64,000 bases of DNA from Flavobacteriia bacterium (lineage in GTDB: Bacteria > Bacteroidota > Bacteroidia > Flavobacteriales_D > Crocinitomicaceae): contig JACPDW010000010.1 in assembly GCA_016183815.1 (NCBI GenBank), positions 248,001 to 312,000 on the forward strand. The letters are read 5' to 3'. A program made the position numbers and the translations under genes. Under the pieces are notes generated by a model, which was not told the origin of the DNA, ran no database searches, and was given only the letters and a program-made list of their open reading frames with translations. Below are positions 44,886 through 52,505 of the stretch, piece after piece; the stretch's first letter is position 1, and every line of letters starts with the position of its first letter.

Positions 44886-46109
44886 ATGAACATTATGGAG
44901 CGTTCAACATTCTCAGTTCTTTTCTACGTGAAAAGGTCTAAACCATTGAAAAACGGTGATGTACCCGTTTATTTAAGAATTACTGTAAACAGTAAAGGCG
45001 CAGAGATTTCTCTCAAGCGCAGTATTAATCCAAAATTGTGGGACACTACCCGAAACAAAGCAAAAGGGAATAGTGATGAAGCCAACCAATTAAATGACTA
45101 CCTCAACAGCGTTAGAGGTCAGATTTACGACCACCATAAACAAATGCAGGAGTCTGGTAGAACCATCACTGCAAAAATGTTGCGTAATGCTTTCCTCGGT
45201 TTAGGTGAAAAGCAATGGACATTAAAAGAGCTGTTCACGGAACACAATAAAAATATGGCAATGTTGGTAGGCAAAGAATATTCACCGCTTACCCTTCAGC
45301 GATTTGATGCAGCTCTGAAACATCTATGCATATTTATGAAAACCAACTACCACAATGAAGATTTGCCTCTCACAGAGGTAAACAATAAATTCATTACAGG
45401 TTTTGAGTTTTATTTAAAAACAACCGCCAGTTGTCAGCACAATAGTGCAATGAAGCATATTAAAGCATTGAAGAAAGTTATCCGTATTGCATTAGCAAAT
45501 GATTATATCAGGAAAGACCCTTTTTATAATTATAGGATAACACAGAAACAGGTTGATCGCGGCTATTTGTCGGAGCAGGAACTTAGGACGCTCCATACCA
45601 AAGAACTGTCTATCGAACGGATTGCAGTCGTGAGAGACCTGTTTCTTTTTCAATGTTACACAGGTTTAGCCTACAAAGATTTGGCAAACCTTCAAGAATC
45701 AAATATTCAAATTGGTATTGATGGCAGAAGATGGATTTACACTCACCGAGCAAAAACAGATGTGCCTTGTCATATTCCATTGTTGCCAATGGCTGAGGAT
45801 ATTTTGAACAGATACCAAAATCATCCCTGCAGAAGTATCGCAGGAACATTGTTACCAGTCCCGAGCAATCAGAAAATGAACGCATACTTAAAAGAAGTCG
45901 CAGATTTGTGTGGAATCAAAAAATCATTGCACACACACTTAGCACGGCACACGTATGCAACTACTGTAACCCTTTCGAATGGTATTCCAATGGAAACCGT
46001 ATCAAAGTTGTTAGGACACAGAAAACTTCAAACAACACAAGTTTATGCCAAAGTACTGGATGAAAAGATTAGTCAAGAAATGGAAGTCTTGCGTGTCAAG
46101 TTCGGATAA
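44886..46109 (+). CDS. Tyrosine recombinase, Bacteroidota IntDOT-like integrase
   Basis: The 407-residue integrase has an arm-binding N-terminus (residues ~1-90), a SAM-like core-binding domain (~110-210) and a catalytic domain. HLARHTYAT gives the H-x-x-R pair, LLGHRKLQTTQVYAKV the H and nucleophilic Tyr. In the first box, CYTGLAYKDL has Ala where most recombinases have the first Arg; IntDOT-type enzymes also lack this Arg. It reads away from tRNA-Asp and starts the island. A terminator follows at once, so it is a separate transcript. Confidence 0.95.
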   Translation: MNIMERSTFSVLFYVKRSKPLKNGDVPVYLRITVNSKGAEISLKRSINPKLWDTTRNKAKGNSDEANQLNDYLNSVRGQIYDHHKQMQESGRTITAKMLRNAFLGLGEKQWTLKELFTEHNKNMAMLVGKEYSPLTLQRFDAALKHLCIFMKTNYHNEDLPLTEVNNKFITGFEFYLKTTASCQHNSAMKHIKALKKVIRIALANDYIRKDPFYNYRITQKQVDRGYLSEQELRTLHTKELSIERIAVVRDLFLFQCYTGLAYKDLANLQESNIQIGIDGRRWIYTHRAKTDVPCHIPLLPMAEDILNRYQNHPCRSIAGTLLPVPSNQKMNAYLKEVADLCGIKKSLHTHLARHTYATTVTLSNGIPMETVSKLLGHRKLQTTQVYAKVLDEKISQEMEVLRVKFG

Positions 46110-46112
46110 TAT

Positions 46113-46140
46113 AAAAGGCCACTTTCGAGTGGCTTTTTTT
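46113..46140 (+). terminator. Terminator after the integrase gene
   Basis: GCCACT pairs with AGTGGC around a TTCG tetraloop-like centre (46118-46133), flanked by AAAAG and a run of eight T. Confidence 0.85.
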
Positions 46141-46149
46141 TGTTTTGAT

Positions 46150-46157
46150 TATCTTTG
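46150..46157 (+). promoter_or_regulatory. Bacteroidota -7 promoter element downstream of integrase
   Basis: TATCTTTG matches TAnnTTTG exactly, 10 nt after the terminator and 37 nt before the GTG start of the next gene. A six-codon frame (ATG at 46172) precedes it and could be a leader. Confidence 0.5.
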
Positions 46158-46193
46158 CAACTATTAAACAAATGACGCAGCTCAAAACATAAT

Positions 46194-47264
46194 GTGAGAT
46201 TAAAGATTTTCGAACATATCCTATATTCATCGCTTCGCCCCTGGAAGCAAGAAACTCTCAATGAGCGCGATTACAATTTATTTTTAAGAACAAGTGGTTT
46301 CACCACTCAAAAGAACTCAATCAATGAGTTCAAGACAGCATTAAATTCCATCTTCCCGAAAGACAGTTTCACTAAAGATGATGATTTTGATTTATACGAA
46401 TTGAACAATGCTGCTGACCGCATAAATATTGTTTCTCCCCTCATTCATATAGAACTACCAAAGGCACAGAACACAAAGTGCCGTTTCTACTTCTATTTAA
46501 TTACGAATGAAGTAACACGTCTTTCAGACTTATTATATCAATTGTATTCGGGACCTGCTTCACAGTCCGACAAAACATACGATATAAATAACGTGTTGGG
46601 ACAAATCAAAAACTTAATAAAAGAAACATCAAAAGAGTATCAAGAAGGAAACCACAACGAAGAAAGTATTTACATTCTGCAAATCCTTCGCCTTTCCTTA
46701 GTGCGCTTTTTATTAGAAGTAGAAAACTTATTTTCAGACATCATTAAATCTCCACTTACAACAGATGAAGAATTACATTTTGATTTGTTGAATGAAGATG
46801 TACCGGAGGAACAAATTTACACCCTTACAAATACCCTAACTTCCATCACTTCCTCTTTTGAGGAAATGGAAAATGAAAATCTTACCCCAAGCAATAAATT
46901 ATCGTTCAATTTCAACGGTGACAAAACCCGCTTATTGAATGTGGTTACTCAATTGAATAATCAAATTGAATTGCTCAACGAAGATGTTACAACACCTCAA
47001 CAAATGGTTGATGTGCTTACTGCAAGAGAATTAAATCAAACTCTCCCTAAAGTTCAATTCAATACCGAAACGACCCAAATTCGGTATGTATTTGATAAAC
47101 TTAATCCTTCTTTTTCAAATCTTACATTTGCCTTAATTGTAAGATGTGGTCTTTTCTATACCAAAGGAAAAAAAGAGCAGATAACAAGAACAAATTTATC
47201 CTCTTCAAAAAATCCCAATCCAAAAAATAAAGAGATAATAGACGAAATTTTCCGCTCTCTTTAA
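46194..47264 (+). CDS. Hypothetical mobile-element protein (RteC/DUF6617-like at best)
   Basis: The 356 residues read from a GTG start that directly follows an in-frame ATG-TGA. No catalytic motif is visible; the protein is acidic and helical (EEQIYTLTNTLTSITSSFEEMENE). Its place between integrase and excisionase-like gene is one where Bacteroidota elements often carry poorly known accessory proteins, and I recall similar ones under uncharacterised DUF names. The function is unknown. Confidence 0.6.
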   Translation: MRLKIFEHILYSSLRPWKQETLNERDYNLFLRTSGFTTQKNSINEFKTALNSIFPKDSFTKDDDFDLYELNNAADRINIVSPLIHIELPKAQNTKCRFYFYLITNEVTRLSDLLYQLYSGPASQSDKTYDINNVLGQIKNLIKETSKEYQEGNHNEESIYILQILRLSLVRFLLEVENLFSDIIKSPLTTDEELHFDLLNEDVPEEQIYTLTNTLTSITSSFEEMENENLTPSNKLSFNFNGDKTRLLNVVTQLNNQIELLNEDVTTPQQMVDVLTARELNQTLPKVQFNTETTQIRYVFDKLNPSFSNLTFALIVRCGLFYTKGKKEQITRTNLSSSKNPNPKNKEIIDEIFRSL

Positions 47265-47271
47265 TTTTTTT

Positions 47272-47320
47272 CATTGACTACATTGACTTCAATCATTGAC
47301 CATTCAATAGGTCAATGATT
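47272..47320. repeat. CATTGAC direct repeats with an 11-bp inverted repeat
   Basis: CATTGAC occurs at 47272-47278, 47281-47287 and 47294-47300. The last copy belongs to AATCATTGACC (47291-47301), which pairs perfectly with GGTCAATGATT (47310-47320) around 8 bases. It lies 65 nt before the excisionase-like HTH gene, the typical place for an autoregulatory or recombination-directionality site, or for an iteron origin. Confidence 0.55.
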
Positions 47321-47384
47321 TCGCGTGCTCGGTTGCTGAATTTTGCTTCGATAATTATTTAATAACCTTAAAATTCGTAGCACT

Positions 47385-47681
47385 ATGAGTTTAATTACAA
47401 TCGAGTCGGAAGCCTTCCAAAGACTTATGAAAAAAATGGAAGAAATTGAAAGCAAGTTAGACTTGCAAAAGGAGAAAACGCCATTGTCAGAAAAATGGCT
47501 GGATAATCAAGACGTGTGTCAATTACTTCACGTGAGTAAAAGAACACTTCAACATTATCGGGATGCAGGCATTATTGCCTACTCTCAAATTGGGTCTAAA
47601 ATCTATTATCGCGCTGCCGATATAGAGGAACACCTCAAGAACCATTACAAGTCGAGTAGTAATGGCAGTACTAACCTTTAA
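47385..47681 (+). CDS. MerR/excisionase-type helix-turn-helix protein
   Basis: The 98 residues have a MerR-like/HTH_17 DNA-binding motif in the C-terminal half: DNQDVCQLLHVSKRTLQHYRD, then YSQIGSKIYYRAADIEEHL. A short coiled segment precedes it. Such proteins act as excisionases or regulators in Bacteroidota elements. It ends 11 nt before the VirE-N/DUF3987 gene and follows the CATTGAC repeats, a plausible target site. Confidence 0.85.
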   Translation: MSLITIESEAFQRLMKKMEEIESKLDLQKEKTPLSEKWLDNQDVCQLLHVSKRTLQHYRDAGIIAYSQIGSKIYYRAADIEEHLKNHYKSSSNGSTNL

Positions 47682-47692
47682 AACCTGAGAAT

Positions 47693-49903
47693 ATGAATGA
47701 CGTGTCATTATTTGAACAGTTTACAAAGGTTGTTGAGAACAAACCGCTGTCAGAAATTATTAAATCGATTCAAAATGGAACTTACAAAGAGAATGTGGAG
47801 CCGTTGCGCACGGCTTTACAAGCAAATCAACAAGATTTGTACAACAAACACAAAAAGAGCCTTCTTGCATTCACACCATCTGGTAAATATGCAGGTGGCA
47901 GAACAGCAGATTGTTTGGTGGCATATAGTCATTACCTTGTTTTAGATATTGACCATATCACAACTGAACAGGTAAAAGCACTGAGAGACCAGGCAGCAGA
48001 AATTCCTTTTACAATTGCTGCCTTTGCCAGCCCCAGTAATGAAGGTTTAAAAATCATTGTGGGAGTTGATACAGACGTGGAGGAACATACACTTGCATAT
48101 AAGCAAGTTTCAGCGCATTACTCCAAAGAATTGAGTATTGAGTTCGACCCGAAAAACAAAGACGTTACACGCCTCTGTTTCGTGTCCTATGACCCCGAAG
48201 CGTATTTTAATCTGGATTACGACAATTTCAAAGTTGTAGAAGATGAACTGAAACCAGTTCAACCACAATTGGAGATTGTGTCAAGTGATTATTCGTTGAT
48301 ATTCAAAGAGTGTATTCAGTTCACAGAGCAGAAAGAACAGTATGTAGAAGGCAATCGCAATAACTTCATTTACTTACTGGCATCCAACTGCAATCGAAAA
48401 GGAATACCACAAGAGGAAGCACAAGAAATGATCTTACAGCAGTATGATTTATCCCATCACGAAATTGAAGCATCCGTAAAAAGCGCATACAACCACCACT
48501 CGCAAGAGTTCGGTGCATTTGCTAAAGCAAAAACCACCTCACAACAGGAGGAAATAGACGAAGAAGACTATTTGAAAAACTCTCCAGTTATTCCGCTTGG
48601 TATCTTCGATACCTTGCCGAATATTCTAAAAGAAGGTGCTTCTGGTTTTACAGATGTGCGTGAAAGGGATGTTTTTCTTACTGGTGCATTGTGTATTTTG
48701 AGTGGTTGTCTTCCCAATGTATCAGGTTTATATGACCAACGCATTTATTACCCTAATTTATTCGGTTTTATCATTGCCCCTGCTGCAAGTGGCAAAGGTG
48801 CACTTAATTCTGCCAAAAATTTGGCAGACCGTGTTCACGACACTATGCGTGAAATATCTGATGCCAACCGCAAAGAGTATGAAAGAGAGCTGCAAGAGTA
48901 TAAAACAGCACTTAAATCACGCAAAAAGGATGACCAGGAAGAATTGGAAGAACCAAAAGAACCCAATTTTAATGTGCTCTACATTCCTGCTAATACCAGT
49001 AACGCAAAAGTGCTTTGGCACTTGCAACAAAATGATGGTAAAGGGATAATTTGCGAAACAGAAGCCGACACAATGGGCAACGTATTTAAGCAAGAATGGG
49101 GTGGATATTCGGATATGCTCAGGAAGGCATTTCACCACGAAAAAATATCGTGTAGCCGAAAAACCAATAATGAATATATTGAAGTGAAACAACCTCAATT
49201 GTCCGTTGCCCTTTCGGGCACTCCCAATCAAGTGGGCAACCTCATCCAATCTGCGGAGGATGGTCTATTTAGCCGTTTTATCTTCTATTCGTTCAAAACA
49301 GAACAAAAATGGCGTGATGTGTCACCATTGGGTGGTGGTGTTAACCTAACTGCCCTATTTGATAAATTAGGGAAAGATGTATTCGATTTGTTCGGCTTCC
49401 TTAATACAAGCCCAACCAGTGTTCAATTAACTACTGTTCAATGGCAGAAGATTAACGTAACTTTTTCAAAATGGCTCAATGATGTGGCCATATTTACAGG
49501 TGATGAAGCAGGTAGTGTTGTGAAGCGATTAGGCTTGGTATTTTTCAGAATATGTATGATATTCACCGCACTTCGAAAATTTGAAAATGGAGATATGGAT
49601 CCTGAACCTTTCTGTACAGATGAAGATTTCGAAAATGCATTAGTCTTAGCAAATATCTATCTTGAACACAGTTTATTGATGTACCACAACTTACCAAAGC
49701 AGGATGATGCACAGGTTTTTAAAGGGAGTACAAACAAACTAAAGTTCTACGAGCAATTACCTAATAAATTCAAACGTGCAAAAGCCGTTGAATTAGGTAA
49801 CAAATACAAAATGTCAACTCGCACAGTGGATAATTTGCTCAAAAAACTACAGCCCGACTACCTCATTTCGGAAGAATATGGTGTGTACACCAAAGTAAAA
49901 TAA
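47693..49903 (+). CDS. VirE-N (BT4734-like)/DUF3987 protein of the mobile element
   Basis: The 736-residue protein has an N-terminal VirE-N/BT4734-like domain (ENKPLSEIIKSIQNGTY, residues ~14-30, to about 200, with the VDTDVEEH metal-like cluster), then a DUF3987 ATPase-like region with a P-loop-type APAASGKGALNSAK near residue 362. The C-terminus has a winged-helix-like KAVELGNKYKMSTRTVDNLLK. These proteins are probably primase/helicase-type replication factors of integrative elements. No relaxase is seen. Confidence 0.8.
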   Translation: MNDVSLFEQFTKVVENKPLSEIIKSIQNGTYKENVEPLRTALQANQQDLYNKHKKSLLAFTPSGKYAGGRTADCLVAYSHYLVLDIDHITTEQVKALRDQAAEIPFTIAAFASPSNEGLKIIVGVDTDVEEHTLAYKQVSAHYSKELSIEFDPKNKDVTRLCFVSYDPEAYFNLDYDNFKVVEDELKPVQPQLEIVSSDYSLIFKECIQFTEQKEQYVEGNRNNFIYLLASNCNRKGIPQEEAQEMILQQYDLSHHEIEASVKSAYNHHSQEFGAFAKAKTTSQQEEIDEEDYLKNSPVIPLGIFDTLPNILKEGASGFTDVRERDVFLTGALCILSGCLPNVSGLYDQRIYYPNLFGFIIAPAASGKGALNSAKNLADRVHDTMREISDANRKEYERELQEYKTALKSRKKDDQEELEEPKEPNFNVLYIPANTSNAKVLWHLQQNDGKGIICETEADTMGNVFKQEWGGYSDMLRKAFHHEKISCSRKTNNEYIEVKQPQLSVALSGTPNQVGNLIQSAEDGLFSRFIFYSFKTEQKWRDVSPLGGGVNLTALFDKLGKDVFDLFGFLNTSPTSVQLTTVQWQKINVTFSKWLNDVAIFTGDEAGSVVKRLGLVFFRICMIFTALRKFENGDMDPEPFCTDEDFENALVLANIYLEHSLLMYHNLPKQDDAQVFKGSTNKLKFYEQLPNKFKRAKAVELGNKYKMSTRTVDNLLKKLQPDYLISEEYGVYTKVK

Positions 49904-50113
49904 CTCCCCATAAATACCATTTACCAAAGTAAACCTGCGTTCTGCGGGTTTCGTGGTTTACAATTGTTGAAAAGTAAGTTGCTAATTAACTGCACTCTTT
50001 TGCTTTATTTTTCATTTGTTTAATTATATTTGTCAATTATTGTCAAGTCAAAAACTGTTGAATAAGTGAATGCATTAGAATTAGATTATACCATTTCAAG
50101 AAAGATAAAAGCT
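49904..50113. promoter_or_regulatory. Promoter and operator-like repeats before the defence operon
   Basis: GTAAACC (49929-49935) pairs with GGTTTAC (49955-49961), with AAACC/GGTTT pairing inside, a hairpin without a T tract. The -7 element TATATTTG is at 50025-50032. TTGTCAA occurs at 50030-50036 and 50040-50046, a 10-bp period overlapping the promoter. The repeat pair in front of an XRE gene is the usual position of its own operator. Confidence 0.55.
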
Positions 50114-50413
50114 ATGAACAAATTTGGTGAAGTAATAAGACAACGAAGAGAAGAAAAAGAATTACTACTGCGGCACGTAGCGGCTCAACTCGATATTGAT
50201 ACCGCAATGCTAAGTAAAGTTGAGCGTGGAGAAAGAAACGCCAAACGAGAACACGTAGTAATGCTATCGAAAATATTAGACCTTGACACAAAAGAACTGC
50301 TTACCCTTTGGTTGGCAGATAGAGTGTATGAAGTGATTGAGGATGAAGAAGTAGGATTAAACGCACTCAAAGTAGCAGAAGAACAAGCCAATTATAATAA
50401 TTTAAAGAAATAA
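50114..50413 (+). CDS. XRE-family HTH regulator (restriction controller-like)
   Basis: I start at 50114 (MNKFGEVIRQRREEKEL), where the XRE domain begins; a start at 50066 adds 16 residues with no support. The HTH is LRHVAAQLDIDTAMLSKVERGERN (residues ~18-41). The length of 99 fits restriction-modification controller proteins, with an acidic C-terminus. It precedes mod by 3 nt, so it probably controls the whole downstream operon and binds the TTGTCAA repeats upstream. Confidence 0.88.
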   Translation: MNKFGEVIRQRREEKELLLRHVAAQLDIDTAMLSKVERGERNAKREHVVMLSKILDLDTKELLTLWLADRVYEVIEDEEVGLNALKVAEEQANYNNLKK

Positions 50414-50416
50414 GAT

Positions 50417-52501
50417 ATGGATATCGCATTTAAAGACCATTTAGAAAAACTCCTTTTAAAAGACACTCGCCTTGTTGACGACCAGGGAGAATTAAAAGGT
50501 AATGTGGTTAAAAAATTCGCTAATGAATTAGAAGAAACATTAATCGGTTCTTTACTCGAAGACGATAGAACCCGTGACCACTTTTTCTTAAAAGTAAAAG
50601 ATGTCTATGTGTTCAAAGCAAATGATTTTATTTTCTTTTTGGAGCAGAATAAACTTGATAACAGTTTTACAAAATACGCAAACAGAATAGGTCTTACAAT
50701 TAATGGGAAATTCCTAAAAGACAATACCGATATAGTCTTAGATTTCCCTTACAAGGATTGTATTTTAGAAGGAGGTCAAAGCACAGAAGAAGGTTTAGAC
50801 TCGTATTATGAGTTTGACACAGAACTTTCTGCAGCCGACAAGAAAAAAGGACACAAGACTAACCAATACAACGAAAAACAAGCGAAACGCAAGGAAATAT
50901 TTTTCAATAATATTATTGCGAAAGACGAACAAGATAGATTGCTTGAACCGAAAGCATTTACCAATATTGTAGAATATTCAAAAGATGGTACCAAAAAACC
51001 TTCTAAATTCAACCGCAATAAAGAGGGAGTTATAACTAATAATTTAATCTTTAAAGGCAACAACCTTTTAGCACTCCACTCTCTTAAAAATGAGTTTAAA
51101 GGTAAAGTTAAATTGATTTACATTGACCCTCCATATAACACAGGAAACGATAGTTTTGCCTACAACGATAATTTCAACCACTCATCTTGGTTAACTTTTG
51201 TTTATAATAGAATTATAATTGCTAAAGAACTTTTAAGTGATAAAGGTACAATGGCAATTAGTATTGATCATAATGAGGTTAGTCAAGTCATTATATTAAT
51301 GGATGAAGTTTTTGGTAGAGCAAACAAGAAAAACATTGTTACAATAAAAAGAAGTTCCGTATCAGGCGCGAAAGTTATAAATCCCGGTGTTGTTAACGTT
51401 AGTGAATTCCTTTTGATATATTCAATAGGTTCTAATTGGTCTCCTAATAAAGTTTTCAAAGAAAAAGAAAGAGATAATAGATACAATACATTTATAACAA
51501 ATTTCGAAGATGATTCCGAAAAATGGAAATATTGCAGTGTTTTAGAAGCATTTGCTGCATTTAAAAATATTCCTAAAAATAAATTAAAAAAAGAATTAGG
51601 CACTGAATATGATATATTATTGGAAAACTTCTACTATGACAACAAAGAAAAAATAATTCGTTTTGCTGGATTAGATGACAATAGTATATCATCTGGTGTT
51701 AAAGAGGTTAAATACATATCAAAATCAGATACTTCTAAAACATATTTATTTGAAAGGGATGGTTTTAAAGATTATTATTTATACCAGGGTAATGCAATTT
51801 TGTTTTTTAAAGACCGTCTCATTAAAGTTGAGGATAAATGGAGATTTGGTGAAATGATATCTGACATTTGGAATGACGTATTACCAAATGATATACATAA
51901 CGAAGGTGGCGTGACATTGCGTAAAGGAAAAAAACCTGAAAAAATGTTAGAGCGTTTAATGGAACTATCTACTTCTGAAGGTGATATTGTGTTAGATTAC
52001 CACTTAGGTAGTGGCACTACAGCAGCAGTTGCACACAAATTAAAAAGGCAATACATTGGTATAGAACAATTAGACTATCAAGAAAATGACAGTGTTGTTA
52101 GATTACAAAATGTAATAAACGGTGACTCAACTGGAGTTTCCAAAAGTTCTAATTGGCAAGGTGGAGGAGGTTTCATCTACTTAGAATTAGCGAAGAATAA
52201 TGAGAAAGCGAAAGAATTAATTCAATCGTGTAAAACATTTGATGAACTGGTAAAATTATTCGATACGCTCTATTCTAAATACTTTCTTCATTACAATATT
52301 CGTATTAAAGATTTTAAAGAGTCCATCATTAAAGAAGACCAATTCAAAGCACTATCATTAAACAAACAAAAGGAAATGTTTTGTAGAATGTTAGACAATA
52401 ACCAATTGTATGTAAACCGTGATGAAATGGAAGATAAACAATTCGGTATTGCTAAAGAAGATATTGCCTTAACAAAAGATTTTTACCAAATAAAAGATTA
52501 A
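50417..52501 (+). CDS. mod: Type III DNA methyltransferase (Mod), N6-adenine
   Basis: Mod recognises the DNA target and methylates adenine. The catalytic DPPY motif is at residues 237-240 in IYIDPPYNTGNDSFAYND; the SAM motif LDYHLGSGTTAAVAH is near 525, which gives the beta order (catalytic before SAM). The part between them is the target-recognition domain. The length of 694 is normal. It is 3 nt after the XRE gene and 4 nt before res. Confidence 0.95.
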   Translation: MDIAFKDHLEKLLLKDTRLVDDQGELKGNVVKKFANELEETLIGSLLEDDRTRDHFFLKVKDVYVFKANDFIFFLEQNKLDNSFTKYANRIGLTINGKFLKDNTDIVLDFPYKDCILEGGQSTEEGLDSYYEFDTELSAADKKKGHKTNQYNEKQAKRKEIFFNNIIAKDEQDRLLEPKAFTNIVEYSKDGTKKPSKFNRNKEGVITNNLIFKGNNLLALHSLKNEFKGKVKLIYIDPPYNTGNDSFAYNDNFNHSSWLTFVYNRIIIAKELLSDKGTMAISIDHNEVSQVIILMDEVFGRANKKNIVTIKRSSVSGAKVINPGVVNVSEFLLIYSIGSNWSPNKVFKEKERDNRYNTFITNFEDDSEKWKYCSVLEAFAAFKNIPKNKLKKELGTEYDILLENFYYDNKEKIIRFAGLDDNSISSGVKEVKYISKSDTSKTYLFERDGFKDYYLYQGNAILFFKDRLIKVEDKWRFGEMISDIWNDVLPNDIHNEGGVTLRKGKKPEKMLERLMELSTSEGDIVLDYHLGSGTTAAVAHKLKRQYIGIEQLDYQENDSVVRLQNVINGDSTGVSKSSNWQGGGGFIYLELAKNNEKAKELIQSCKTFDELVKLFDTLYSKYFLHYNIRIKDFKESIIKEDQFKALSLNKQKEMFCRMLDNNQLYVNRDEMEDKQFGIAKEDIALTKDFYQIKD

Positions 52502-52505
52502 GGTT

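Noticed and set aside
47697-47945. 82-codon frame inside the VirE-N/DUF3987 gene
   Set aside because: It is a shifted frame of a real gene with strong domain matches.
49929-49961. Rho-independent terminator after the DUF3987 gene
   Set aside because: The hairpin is good but no T tract follows, so I kept it only as a structured element in the promoter region.
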